64,000 nucleotides of DNA from Kitasatospora sp. MAP12-44 (GCF_029892095.1 NZ_JARZAE010000004.1:6138001-6202000), one strand, 5' to 3'; positions 24,807 through 35,500 are shown, counted from the stretch's first letter. Translations and numbers: made by a program. The notes: generated by a model not told the origin, from the letters alone.

Positions 24807-25790
24807 ATGGCAGCTGACGTCCGCACTGCTGCGGAGTCGGAGCGCGCGCCGATCCGGCTGCCGGCTCCCGACCGGGCCGTACCCTCCGGTGAACCCGTGG
24901 TCGAGGAGCGGGAGTTCAGCTTCAACGGCTTCCGCTACCGCTGCCGCACGGTGCGTCAGGGCCGGCCGCAGACCGAGCCGGTGCTGATCCTCGGCGGCTC
25001 CTCCCAGGACCGCTACTCCTGGCTCCGCTACGAGAAACGCCTCGCGCCGCTGGGCTCGATGATCACCGTCGATCTTCCCGGTTATGGTGACGCGGATTTC
25101 CTGCCTGCGAAGTACGGAATCGACTTCCTGGCCGCCGGAGTCCGGCATCTGCTGACCGAACTCGCCATCCCCCGCGTCAATCTGGTGGCCGTCTGCTACG
25201 GCGGCGCGATCGGGCTGCGCTTCGTCCAGCACTACCCCGAGCTGGTCGAGCGCCTCGCGCTGGTCGGCATGACCCCGCGGATCCCCGACGACTACACGGC
25301 AGCGATGGAGCGTTGGGCAGCGATGATCGAGAGTGGCGGCCAGACGGCGGTGATCGCACGGGAGTTGACGGACCGCTTCATGTCCCCGCCAGGCTGGGCC
25401 CCGGTCCGGCGGCACGCTGCCGTGGCCCGGCTGGTCTACCAGCAGATCGCCGGCCAGGACGCCGAGCAGCTGCGCAAGTCGGCCGAGCACAACACCCGCC
25501 TGATGCGCCACGAGTGGTACCGGCCCGAACCGTTGCCCGTTCTGCCCGGCCTGGTGGTCACCGGCGAGTACGACACCCTCTGCACGCCGGTGATGGGCCG
25601 CCAGGTGGCCGGACTGCTGGCGTCCGCGTGCTTCACCACCATCACGGAGTCCGACCACCTGGCCCCCGTCGAGCGCCCCGACGACCTCGCCGACCTGCTT
25701 GCCCGCTTCTGCACCGGCCAGTCGATCGAGGGCCTGCCCTACACCAACCCGGTCGAGCACTTCGGTACCCACTGCCAGGCCCAGTACTAG
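24807..25790 (+). CDS. alpha/beta hydrolase with a cysteine in the nucleophile elbow
   Basis: 327 residues. The core matches alpha/beta hydrolases: oxyanion region LILGGSSQDRYSW, VDLPGYGDAD and the elbow NLVAVCYGGAIGLRF. The elbow nucleophile (residue 130) is Cys instead of the usual Ser. The acid and base are likely Asp in VVTGEYDTLC and His in ESDHLAPVERP. Cys variants are known in dienelactone hydrolases and some acyl-transfer enzymes. It is followed after 9 bp by asnB, so the pair is likely co-transcribed; a joint role (amide or thioester chemistry) is possible but unproven. Confidence 0.8.
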   Translation: MAADVRTAAESERAPIRLPAPDRAVPSGEPVVEEREFSFNGFRYRCRTVRQGRPQTEPVLILGGSSQDRYSWLRYEKRLAPLGSMITVDLPGYGDADFLPAKYGIDFLAAGVRHLLTELAIPRVNLVAVCYGGAIGLRFVQHYPELVERLALVGMTPRIPDDYTAAMERWAAMIESGGQTAVIARELTDRFMSPPGWAPVRRHAAVARLVYQQIAGQDAEQLRKSAEHNTRLMRHEWYRPEPLPVLPGLVVTGEYDTLCTPVMGRQVAGLLASACFTTITESDHLAPVERPDDLADLLARFCTGQSIEGLPYTNPVEHFGTHCQAQY

Positions 25791-25799
25791 GAGTTCGCG

Positions 25800-27644
25800 A
25801 TGTGCGGGATCGCAGGATGGATCTCCTTCGACCAGGACCTGAGCGCCCGGACGGACGAGATCGACGCCATGACGGCCTCGCTCGCCCCGCGCGGGCCGGA
25901 CGCCGCCGGGATCTGGACCAGCCCGCACGCGGCGCTCGGCCACCGCCGGCTCGCCGTCATCGACCCCGCCGGCGGCGCGCAGCCGATGACCGTCGAGCAG
26001 GACGGCCGTACGGTCCTCGTCCTCAGCTACAGCGGCGAGGTCTACAACCACCAGGAGCTGCGCGCCCAACTCCAAGCGCGTGGTCACCACTTCCGCTCGC
26101 GCAGCGACACCGAGGTGGTGCTGCGGGCCTTCCTGGAGTGGGGGAGCGCCTTCGTCACCCGACTGAACGGGATGTACGCCTTCGCCCTCTGGGACCCGCG
26201 CACCGAGGAACTGCTGCTCGTCCGTGACCGGTTGGGCATCAAACCGCTCTACTACCAGCGCACCGCCGACGGTGTGCTCTTCGGCTCCGAGCCGAAGGCC
26301 CTCCTCGCCCACCCCGCCGTCGAACCCGTCGTCGACCTCGACGGCCTGCGCGAACTCCTCGGATTCACCGTCACCCCCGGCCACGCCGTCTACCGGGGGA
26401 TGCGCCAAGTCCGGCCCGGGCACACGGTGTTGGTCTCTCGTGCCAGCCTGCGCGAGCAGCCGTACTGGCAGCTGGAGGCGCGCGAGCACACCGACGACCT
26501 GCCCACGACGATCGGTGTCGTCCGGGAACTCCTGGAGGACACCGTCGCCCGCCAACTGGTGGCCGACGTCCCGCTCAGCACCCTGCTCTCCGGCGGCCTG
26601 GACTCCAGCATCATCACCGCCCTCGCCGCGCGCCACCTGGGAGCGTCCCAACTCCGTTCCTTCGCAGTTGACTTCACCCACCACACCGAGAACTTCACCC
26701 CCGACCCGCAGCGCGCCAGCCCGGACGCCCCCTTCGCGCGCGCCCTCGCCGCCCACGCCGGGACCCTGCACAGCGAGGCCGTCCTGGACACCGTCGCGCT
26801 CACCGACCCCCGCCACTGGGACGCCGTGCTCCGCGCCCGGGACCTCCCGCTCGGCCTGGGGGACAGCGACACCTCGCTCTACCTGCTCTTCCAGGAGGTG
26901 CGCCGGCACTCCACGGTCGCGCTCTCCGGTGAGGCAGCCGACGAACTCTTCGGCGGCTACTGGTGGTTCCACCAGCCGGCGGTCATCGCCGCCGACACCT
27001 TCCCGTGGATCGCCGCCGCCCAGCTCTTCTCCCCGGCCGGCACCCCCGCCCGCGAATCCCTGCTCGCCCCTACCCTCCTCCGCGACCTCGACCTCGACGG
27101 CTACCGCGCCGCCCGCTACCGCGAAGCCCTGCGCGCCGTCCCGCACCTGGCCGGCGAATCCGCCGCCGAGCACCGGATGCGCGAGTTCGCCCACCTGCAC
27201 CTGACCCGCTCGGTGCCCTACCTGCTCGACCGCAAGGACCGCCTCAGCATGGCCCACGGCCTGGAGGTCCGCGTCCCGTTCTGCGACCACCGCCTCGTCG
27301 AGTACGCCTTCAACATCCCCTGGTCGATGAAGTCCTTCGACGGCCGCGAGAAGAGCATCCTCCGCGCCGCCACCACCGACCTCCTCCCCGCTTCGATTTC
27401 CTCCCGCCCGAAGAGCCCCTATCCCCTCACCCAGGACCCCGCCTACGCCGCATCCCTACGCCAAGCCCTCGAATCCCTCCTCGACCACCCCACCTCCCCC
27501 CTCCACCCCCTCCTCAACCCCGAAGCCCTCCGCCAAGCCACCAAACCCGACACCTTGGCTGCGCACACCCGCCAACCCACCGAACTCCTCCTATCCCTCC
27601 ACACCTGGCTCCACCACCACCAGGTCCACCTCGACCTCCGCTGA
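25800..27644 (+). CDS. asnB: asparagine synthetase (glutamine-hydrolysing)
   Basis: 614 residues. The N-terminal glutamine amidotransferase domain starts MCGIAGWISFDQ, with the catalytic Cys2; GHRRLAVIDPAGGAQPM and GEVYNHQELR follow. The synthetase domain has the PP-loop LLSGGLDSSIITALAAR (about residue 260) and the typical ALSGEAADELFGGYWWF, LDRKDRLSMAHGLEVRVPFC and SFDGREKSILR blocks. It makes asparagine from aspartate, glutamine and ATP. Full length with an intact glutaminase site, so it is not a lasso-peptide cyclase. The stop codon lies inside an old integrase fragment in another frame. Confidence 0.93.
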   Translation: MCGIAGWISFDQDLSARTDEIDAMTASLAPRGPDAAGIWTSPHAALGHRRLAVIDPAGGAQPMTVEQDGRTVLVLSYSGEVYNHQELRAQLQARGHHFRSRSDTEVVLRAFLEWGSAFVTRLNGMYAFALWDPRTEELLLVRDRLGIKPLYYQRTADGVLFGSEPKALLAHPAVEPVVDLDGLRELLGFTVTPGHAVYRGMRQVRPGHTVLVSRASLREQPYWQLEAREHTDDLPTTIGVVRELLEDTVARQLVADVPLSTLLSGGLDSSIITALAARHLGASQLRSFAVDFTHHTENFTPDPQRASPDAPFARALAAHAGTLHSEAVLDTVALTDPRHWDAVLRARDLPLGLGDSDTSLYLLFQEVRRHSTVALSGEAADELFGGYWWFHQPAVIAADTFPWIAAAQLFSPAGTPARESLLAPTLLRDLDLDGYRAARYREALRAVPHLAGESAAEHRMREFAHLHLTRSVPYLLDRKDRLSMAHGLEVRVPFCDHRLVEYAFNIPWSMKSFDGREKSILRAATTDLLPASISSRPKSPYPLTQDPAYAASLRQALESLLDHPTSPLHPLLNPEALRQATKPDTLAAHTRQPTELLLSLHTWLHHHQVHLDLR

Positions 27645-27649
27645 CCGGC

Positions 27650-27838
27650 GGCCGGAGCATCCTCGGCCACGCCCACATCGGCGTCACCGCCACCGCCACC
27701 GTCTACGCCCACGTCCGACTCCGCCTCCAGCGCGACGCCATCGACCTCCTCGGCCGTACTCTCGGCAGGCCCTTCGAGGCCGCCACCGGGCCCGACGACA
27801 GCGACGACCCGCCGCATTGTGCAGCCCCAATCCGTTGA
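27650..27838 (+). pseudogene. C-terminal remnant of a phage-type tyrosine integrase
   Basis: One frame reads SILGHAHIGVTATATVYAHV and then RLRLQRDAIDLLGRTLG to a TGA at 27836. This is the C-terminal end of actinomycete tyrosine recombinases (LGH ... TxxxY...H), with the catalytic Tyr in VYAHV and an apparent 2-residue duplication (TATAT). The upstream catalytic domain is absent. It abuts the asnB stop exactly. Probably the end of an integrated element that was lost or replaced. Confidence 0.7.
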
Positions 27839-27870
27839 CGTTGCCGTCAACTACTGCCGCCAAGACGCCC

Positions 27871-27904
27871 AAAAGCCCCGCCAAGGAAACTCGGCGGGGC
27901 TTTT
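27871..27904. terminator. hairpin terminator between asnB/integrase remnant and the toxin island
   Basis: Perfect 12-bp stem AAAAGCCCCGCC / GGCGGGGCTTTT with a 10-nt loop. The T and A flanks make it an intrinsic terminator in both directions, serving asnB (plus) and the convergent immunity gene (minus). Confidence 0.9.
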
Positions 27905-27911
27905 GGCTACT

Positions 27912-28493
27912 TCACGCAGATTGGCGCAACTCGATGCGAGTCAGCCCTTGTCCGATGTCCGGTCCGTGGAATTTCGGTGAAATACTTAGCAGCTGCGATG
28001 CGACCGGCCCTCGGGCGAGGACAAGGTCTGGGAGCCTGGGCACACGAGTGCCGCCATAAAGAATTAGCGAGTCCCATATCTCCGGCTCAGAAACACCATG
28101 GCAGTCGATGATCAGGGCGTGGGTAGAGGCTGGAAACGCCCTGGCGGCCGCCGTTAGGGCATCTTGGATTGTCTCAATCTCCCTAACCGTCAGACCATCC
28201 AGCCGGAATGTCTGGATCTCACATCCGAGCGGCTCATAGGAGTACTCACACACCACATCAACGTCTTCCGAAAGCCACCAGGTCACACTGACCGACCCTA
28301 GCCGAAGACTCAGCAGACGATCTGCTTCGTCGAGCCCTATCGGAACGTCATTCCCATCAACATCCAGCATCACGAAGACCCTCCGGTCTGGATGGATCGC
28401 AAGGAGTCCGTGAGCGTCAAAGTATTTGACCTGCTCAATGAAACCTCGCGTCCCAGTTCGCTCGCGATACCACCGAATGTAGCCGTCAGGCAT
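27912..28493 (-). CDS. probable immunity protein of the displaced toxin cassette
   Basis: 193 residues from ATG 28493 with GGAG 8 nt upstream. No family recognised. It follows the orphan toxin gene directly (toxin stop at 28496), the order seen for toxin-immunity pairs. The protein is acidic (WWLSEDVDVVCEYSYEPLGC), typical for an immunity protein that blocks a basic nuclease. Codon usage and base composition are less GC-rich than in neighbouring genes, a sign of transfer. A GTG at 28502 would add three residues and overlap the toxin stop. Confidence 0.6.
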   Translation of the reverse strand: MPDGYIRWYRERTGTRGFIEQVKYFDAHGLLAIHPDRRVFVMLDVDGNDVPIGLDEADRLLSLRLGSVSVTWWLSEDVDVVCEYSYEPLGCEIQTFRLDGLTVREIETIQDALTAAARAFPASTHALIIDCHGVSEPEIWDSLILYGGTRVPRLPDLVLARGPVASQLLSISPKFHGPDIGQGLTRIELRQSA

Positions 28494-28495
28494 TG

Positions 28496-28978
28496 TCAGC
28501 ACTCCGGCAGTGTGAAGATATGAACATTTTCATCTCCAAATACCTTCCGTGCCTGAGCCACCGCCGAGTCCGGGGTGTTGTCGGCAAGATAGTGCTGTGC
28601 CGTTACGCCAGCTTCGTCCGCAACGTACTTTGAGATCTTGAGAAGCTTTCCGAAGTTTGCCGGATTCTTAGCCTTTGCGCCACCACCAACGAAGATGTAC
28701 TCCCCATTCCGACCGACCACATCCAAGCCTGTTGAACCCACATTCGGCATGACTGCCCGAATATCCTGCCCATTCGCATCCTTTGCCACGGATCCGCCAA
28801 CCAGCCGCGCAATATACTCTTCGCGACTCGCACCTAGGTCGTTGGCATCATCATTATGGACAAGAACTGGCGTGGCGCCGGCGAGCACATAGTATGCGTG
28901 GAGGTCAGCGACAGTGGGGCGAATCCTCCACCACGCCCACTGCAGCCCGAACTGGCTCACGTCACCTGCGGCAGCCAT
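28496..28978 (-). CDS. displaced polymorphic toxin C-terminal cassette
   Basis: 160 residues. Residues 25-43 (DLHAYYVLAGATPVLVHND) equal the end of the HINT domain in the giant toxin at 29.6-36.7 kb. Everything upstream of that is unrelated filler. The rest is a distinct toxin domain with STGLDVVGRNGEYIFVGGGA, AKAKNPANFGKLLKISKYVA and DSAVAQARKVFGDENVHIF; the D...K spacing might fit a nuclease fold, but I do not recognise the family. It lacks any export module, so it is an orphan cassette that could replace the current toxin by recombination. ATG 28978 has GAGGG upstream, so translation is possible. Confidence 0.68.
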   Translation of the reverse strand: MAAAGDVSQFGLQWAWWRIRPTVADLHAYYVLAGATPVLVHNDDANDLGASREEYIARLVGGSVAKDANGQDIRAVMPNVGSTGLDVVGRNGEYIFVGGGAKAKNPANFGKLLKISKYVADEAGVTAQHYLADNTPDSAVAQARKVFGDENVHIFTLPEC

Positions 28979-29275
28979 CCTTACCCTCGCGATCTACACC
29001 CGAAAGGGGGCGATGACGGTCGCCACCTGATTACGACGAGAAAATGTAGATCATGCAGCATCAGCTGACCGGCATTGCCGCGTGATGTACGAATAGCCTC
29101 ATCGAAAATAGGTTCGATGAGGCTATTCGCCACCCCTTCCTCCAAATGCAGGAATCAATTACCGTGCTGGGACCACTGCTTCGGGTGTGGCAATCAAGCC
29201 AGCGAAGTCGTGTCTGTTGTTTCTTCTCTGTGCAAGCCGTCAAGCCAAATATCCGCAGAAATTTTCTACGAACAC
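28979..29275. other. non-coding spacer in the toxin island, low GC
   Basis: 297 bp between the displaced cassette and the immunity gene of the giant toxin. No gene is supported. It contains the hairpin at 29091-29128 and otherwise nothing recognisable. Its composition is poorer in GC than the surrounding chromosome, as in the two immunity genes. Confidence 0.5.
29091..29128. terminator. perfect 16-bp hairpin, probable terminator of the toxin operon
   Basis: GAATAGCCTCATCGAA / TTCGATGAGGCTATTC with a 6-nt loop, about 150 bp past the immunity gene stop. It could end the giant toxin-immunity transcript. It might also be a remnant of a mobile unit's end. Confidence 0.6.
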
Positions 29276-29584
29276 TCAGTCATTCAAATATTTTCCTCCT
29301 CCGTCGATCCAGTCGTCAACAGCCTCTCGCAATCCACGCCCAATTCCCTTCGCTTCAGTTCCAGCACTGCCGGACTCCAGCAACAGGAGAGCTTCCTTCA
29401 GGACTTCCGCCGAGTGACGGTCGATGTGAAGCGACAGGAAATAGGTAGGATCAACTACCGAGCCCAAGAGGCCATGGGGCCCCTTTCCGCCCTCCGAGAG
29501 CAGCCAGTCTGCTTGCTCCTCGGTCATTCCCGGAACGACCACACTCCAGTACATATCAGGGTTTTCGCTGGAATTTGAATCCAT
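29276..29584 (-). CDS. probable immunity protein for the Rhs/HINT toxin
   Basis: 102 residues from ATG 29584, 7 bp after the toxin stop at 29592; a TTG at 29602 would overlap it. The small acidic protein (MDSNSSENPDMYWSVVVPG, EEQADWLLSEGG, DDWIDGGGKY) is not from a family I know. Its place immediately after the toxin, on the same strand, is the usual immunity position. Composition is less GC-rich than the toxin's conserved part, in line with exchange of the toxin tip together with its immunity gene. Confidence 0.6.
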   Translation of the reverse strand: MDSNSSENPDMYWSVVVPGMTEEQADWLLSEGGKGPHGLLGSVVDPTYFLSLHIDRHSAEVLKEALLLLESGSAGTEAKGIGRGLREAVDDWIDGGGKYLND

Positions 29585-29591
29585 CACGAAT

Positions 29592-32500
29592 TCAGCAGCC
29601 AATCTTGTTCAGCATGGCATCGTACGTTCCGGTGCGCGTTGATTTACTGCCGAGATCCTTTATAGACTTAGCCAGTTTCCAAGTCCCGCCATTGTGAGAG
29701 CCATCTCCGTCGCCAATATCCTGAGATATGAACGTTTTCCCATTTGTGAAGATCTTCTGACCCTTGAGCCGCTGGCCCGTATCACGATATCCGAGGAATT
29801 TGGCCAGATCAGTCGCTTGCTTGCTAGTCAGCGGCTGATTCCTACCCTGCACCTGTGTGGGAAGCGGGTCGTCGTTATGCACCAAAACCGGCGTGGCGCC
29901 AGCGAGTACATAGTACGTGTGCAGGTTGGCGATGGTGAGGTTGTAGGCAGTGTGAGGCGCGGTGTGGTAATTGCGCACGCTGATGACGTCGGCTGCCTGT
30001 CCGTCCTCTGTCCGGACTTGATCGCCGGGCTTGAGGTGGCCTGCGTCAGTCCAGCTCTGGGTGGTGACGTCCCAGAATGGGTGATGCTGGGTGGAGGTCA
30101 GCGTAGTGCTGTCAGCAGTCGCAGAGTTGGGCGACTTGATGGTGAGGTCGGTGAAGTCCTGGTCGTCGGGGGTGACGATGGTGGCTAGGACAGCTTCAGG
30201 GCTGGTGGTTCCGGTTTCGGGGTTGGTGGCGGTGACCATGTCACCCTTGGCAAGGGTTTCGATGGGCTTGGTGGTGCCGTCGGAGAGCAGGACGAGCGTG
30301 CCAGCGGGGAAGCTGTTCGTGCAGCCTGTGGGGATGTCCCCCCTGTCGAACATGGTCGAGAGTCGGTCGCCCCAGCCCAGGCCTCGTACGGCTTCGCCAT
30401 CGCCGTCACCGGCGAGGGAGAGGGCGAGGAAGGTCGAGTTTCCTGTGGCGGCCCCGTACTTGCCGTCCTGGACGTTCGTACCGATCTCGCTCAGGTCCTG
30501 GTACAACCCCGTGGCAGCACCGACGGCCGCCAGTGCGGGCCCAAGTTCGAGGTTGACAAAAACGTTTGCGCAGGAGTTGGCACTACCACCGGTCGCGCAG
30601 GTGGCCAGGTCGTCGATTTGGCCCATCGAGGTGTGATAGCCGCCGACCACGGTCTGAACGATCTTGTGGCTGAACGCGCCCCATGCCTGTTCGAAGAATC
30701 CGCCGCCGGAGCCGTGGCTGATCCACGCGGTGCGGTGCGCGGGGCGGTCGAACCCACTGGTGTCGGGGATGGGGGGTTCGGGGATGTCGGTGGGGAGGGT
30801 GGCTTGGCAGGCCTGGTCACAGGCGGTTTGGTTGGTGTAGCCGGCGCCGCCGTAGAAGTCGGGCTCTTTCATGAGGCCGGTGGGGTCGCTGGCGCCGATG
30901 GGGTTGTTGGCGGCGTAGGTGTAGCCGTTGAGTTGCTGGGTGTCGGTGGCTTCGAAGAGGGGGTCGAGGCTGATGAAGGCGCCGGTGTTGGGGTCGTATT
31001 GGCGGGCGCCGAGGGCGGTGAGACCGGTCGTGGTGTCGTTGGGGGCGTTGAGGAAACCGCGGTCGTCGAGCCAGTTGTTGGTGGTGCCGCGGGGGGCGCC
31101 GTAGGGGGTGAACTGGCGCCAGGTGGGGGTTTGGGCGGTGGAGTCGAGGGTGAGGTCGGCGGTGCCGTGGGGGTCGGTGATCTCGAAGTTGTAGTTGCTG
31201 CCGCCGCCGGTGCGCACGACGGTGCCGCCGCCGGGCAGCGGGATGTAGCGGACGCCGCTGGCGGTGTTGGTGGTGGTGTTGAGGGTGATCTGTTCGCCGG
31301 GCAGGTAGAGGGTGGTCTTGCCGGGGTCGGTCTTGATGAGGAGGCTGCCGTCGGCGTTGTAGAGGTAGGAGGCGCCGGTGGCTTGGGGGGTGATGGCGGC
31401 GAGTTGCCCCAGGGTGTTCCAGGTGAGGGTCTGGGCGCCGGTGGCGGGGGTGGTGCGGGTGGTCATGTTGCCGGCGGCGTCGTAGGCGTAGCTGTCGCCG
31501 GTGGCGGGTGCGCCGGGGGTATCGCTGGTGAGGGTGTGGGGCTGGTTGGTGCCGTTGCCGTTGTAGGTGTCGGTGGTGGTGGTGTCGGTTCCGCCAGTGA
31601 GGTTGTGCTGGGTCTGGGTGGCGCGTTGGCCGGTGGGGGTGAAGGTCCAGCTGGTCCAGTAGGCGCTGGCGGCTCCGAGGGTGTCGGTGACCTGGGTGTG
31701 TGCGGTGGTGGTGGGGGCGATGGTGCAGGTGTTGGTGGTGGCCCAGGTGGCGGTCCAGGCGCTGCTCAGGCGGTCCTGGGGGTCGTAGGTGTAGCACTGG
31801 CTCTCGGCGGGGGTGCTGGTGCCGAGGCGGGTGCTGTCCTGCTGGGTGAGGTTTCCGGCGGGGTCGTAGGTGTAGGCCTGGTTGTCGACGGGGGTGGGGG
31901 TGCCGGTGTTGGAGCGGGAGACGAGCTGGTCGGTGAGCGCGCCGGTGTGCGGGTCGTAGGTGTTGGTGAGGTAGGCCTGGAGGGTGCTGCTGCCGATCGT
32001 CTCCTGGGTGACGCGGCCGTAGGCGTCGTAGGTGGTGCCCTGCGAGTAGCCGTAGCTGGAGTCGGCCAGACCGGCGGGCAGGTCGAGGGCGGTGGCGTAG
32101 GTGTGGGTGACGACCTCCGAGGGCAGGCCGCCGGCGAGGGGGTAGACGTCGTCGTAGAGCAGGCCGGTGTTGGGGGTGTAGTCGTGCTTGAAGGTGTAGG
32201 TGCGGCCCAGGACGGTGCCTTGCGCGGCGGAGGGGATGGTCACGCTCTGGCCGATGGACTCGCCGAAGACGTTGAACCCCAATGACTGGGTGGTGTAGGC
32301 GTTGCCGTTGTTGTAGGCGGTGGTGGTGGTGGCCTGTCCGACGGCGTTGGTGACGCCGGTGACGGCGTTGTCGTTGTCGTAGACCCAGGAGGCACTCTCG
32401 TTGGCCGTGGACTGGGCGGAGGTGGGGGCGGCGTACTGGGCGGTCTTGCGGCCCAGGACGTCGTAGGTGAGGGAGGTGCTGGCGCCTCGGGCGTCGGTGG

Positions 32501-35500
32501 TCTGCAGGGTGTTGCCGGCACCGTCGTAGACGGTGGTGCTGGTGCCGGCGTCGGGGTCGCTCTTGGCGACGGCCTGGCCCAGCAGGTTGTAGGTGGTGGT
32601 CCAGGTGGAGCCGGCGTTGCTGGTGGTGGACTGCTTGCCGTGGCCGTCGTAGCCGTAGGCGATGGTGCTGGCCGCGGTGCCGCCGGTGGTGTACCAGGTG
32701 CCGTTGAAGGTGTTGGCCGGTGTCACCAGGGTGGGCGGGGTGGTGTAGTCGGTGACGTTGCTGGTGCGGCCGAGCGGGTCGGTGGCGGTGGACTTGACGG
32801 TGCCGCCGGTGGGCGGGAAGACGGTGGTGGTGTCGCCGGTGTTCACCGTGGTGGTGGTCTGCTTGACGACCGAGTAGGCGTAGGAGGTGTCGACCACGGC
32901 GCGGCCCAGGCCGTCGTAGGTGTAGACGTCCTGGTTGGGGATCGTGGAGTCCTGGAACGAGGCCAGGGCGAGCGTGGGGAGGCTGGCGGAGTCCCAGTAG
33001 GGGTTGTTGGTCTTGCGGACCCAGCCGCGTGAGTCGTAGAACGACTCGGTGATCATGCGCCCGCCCTGCGGGGTGGGGGTCTGGGTCTGGCGTACGCGTC
33101 CCAGCGCGTCGAGGATCGTGATGGAGGTCGCGTAGCCCAGGGAGTCGTTGAGCTGCTGCGTGGTGGTGCCGGACAGGCCGGTGTTGGACACCGTGTAGGT
33201 GGTGAGGGTGTTGGCCGGCGCGGTGGTGGGGCGGGAGTAGAGCCATGTCGCGGTCGCTCGGCCCAGCGCGTCGTACTGGGTGGTCGTGACGATGCCGTTG
33301 GCGTCGGTGGCGGTCAGTGGCAGGCCGCGGGTGGTGGCGAAGGTCTGCTGGCTGGTCTGGGACTTGGCGTTGGTGACGGATGCGCCGGTGGTCAGGCCCA
33401 CCGAGTTGACCGTGTAGGCGGTGGTGGTGGCGTTGCCGTCACCGTCGTAGGTCTTGGTCGGGCGCCCGTAACCGTCGTAGGTGCTGCGGGCGGTGGTCTG
33501 CCAGGTGAACGCGCCGCCTGTGTAGTCGGCGGCCTTACGGACCATCGTCACACTGCCGACCGTGGGAGCTGTGGTCTGGGGGAAGGTGGTGGCGAAGGTC
33601 GGGTCGTCGTAGAACGTCTGGGTGGCCGACTCCACCTGCGCCGGGCGGTTGACACTCGCGGGCGCGCCCAGCGTGTTGAGGGCGGAGGGTGCGGAGGGGA
33701 TCGCGGCCTCGGTGAAGCCGGAGCACGCCACCGAGTCGCTCTCCTGGGAGGCGACCAGACCCACGATGTTGAGGGCGGTGTTCGCCGGCGCGTAGGTGGA
33801 CGTCGTGCACTGGTCGTAGGCGGGGTTGACCGGGACGGTGTGCGTGTAGGCGGTGGTCAGCAGCCCGGTGGTGGTGTCGTAGGTGTTGTCGTTCTCGGTG
33901 GAGCGCCAGGTGGTGGTGCCGCCGTCGGTCAGCGCCTGACGGGTGAACGTCTCCGCCACCCGGGTGCTGGTGGCGGTCAGCGGCGCCAGCCCGGTACGGG
34001 TGCGGGTGGCGACGGGCGCGGAGATCCAGTACGAGCTGATCGCCGAGTGGTCGATCGCGCCACCCGCGCCCACGAAAGCGGTGGACTCCAGCAAATCACC
34101 CGTCAACTGCGGGGAGTCGGTGTGCCCGGCGCCCTGGGAATCGGTGAGGGTGACCGTGCGGTTGGTGGTGGGGGTGAGGTAGTCGCCGTCCATGCCGCGG
34201 TAGAAGCTGGCGGTCGACTGGGTCTGCGGGTCGTTGGCGCCGTCGCCGGTGTTGGTGGTCACAGTGGCGTAGCCGTGGAACTGGCCCCAGGTGCGGTACT
34301 TGGCCTGGACGAGCTCGTTGTCGTCGTAGTGCCAGGCCGCGCCACCGCCGTAGGTGTATGTGGTGGCTTTGGTGGTGGACTTGCCGGTGCCGTCGTACTC
34401 CAGGACCTGGCTGACGGCGTACTTCTGGAACCAGTCGCGGATCGGCGCCGTGTAGAACTTGGGTGTCCAGTACACGGGGTAGCAGGACCCGGTGTTGGTC
34501 GAGGGGTCCTGGGAGGCGACCGAGGCCGCCGTGCAGGGGTTGGGCAGGGTGTAGCTGACGCCGACGACGTCGCCGAGCTCGGTGGTGATCGAGGACAGGC
34601 GGTAGCGGTACAGGCCGGGGTAGTTGGTGGTGTCGACCCGGTTCTGCAGGTCCTGACCGGTGAACGTGACCGCCGGCATCGTGATGGCGCCACCGGGGCC
34701 GGCGCTGGTGTCGTTGCCGTGACGGGTCACGGAGGCCAGCCACAGGGTGGGTGACGTCCCGTCACCGGTGGCGGGCTCGCTCTGCGTCAGCGTGTAGGTG
34801 TCCACCGGGACATAGGCGGACGTGGCGGTCGAGTACTGCTTCGTGGTGATCTGCGCGAGGCGGACGGTGGAGAAGAATCCCGGCCCGTAGGAGGTGCAGG
34901 TGGCGCCGCTCGCGCAGACGAGGTCGAACGGCACGTCCGGGTACTCGGTGGCCGCGGTGGTGGCGGACAGCGGGTCGCAGGTCGTGGCGGTGCAGCGCGG
35001 CGCGGTGGTGAAGACGACCTGGTCGGGAACGGTCCCGTACGCGCCGCCGTCCATAAAGCCGTAGTCGATGTGCGCCAGGTAGGAGTCACGCACGTACGAG
35101 ACGTTCGTCGCGCCCAGGTTCTCGCCGTAGAAGTTGGTGTCCTGGTTGTAGTAGTAGGACATCGCCTGCCCGCGGGCGTCCTTGACGTAGTCCAGATGCC
35201 ACTTGTACGCCATCGTGCACACCGACGAGCTGAACCCGGCAGCGTTGTAGCACGGGTCGCCCGGGTGCGCCGAGTACACCGGCTCGGTGTCCACCGAGTT
35301 GGTGGCAGCCTTCCCCGCCGACCAGCCCGGCAGCTGGTTGCGGCCGAACTGGTACACCGTGCCCGAGCGGTCCGTCACCGTCCAGTAATCCGTGTTGTAC
35401 GCACCCGAGCCGTTATTGGAACCGGTCACATGCGTGACCGTCTCGCCGTTGTTGTCGGCGGGCGTGTACGTGCCCTTCGAGGCGTCGAAGACCAGCGAGG

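Noticed and set aside
25800..27644. Lasso-peptide or other RiPP cyclase role for the AsnB-like gene
   Set aside because: It has the catalytic Cys2 glutaminase domain and full AsnB length; no precursor peptide, leader protease or RRE gene was found nearby.
27641..27838. A tRNA attachment site at the integrase remnant
   Set aside because: No cloverleaf-like sequence or CCA-type end was seen on either strand around it.
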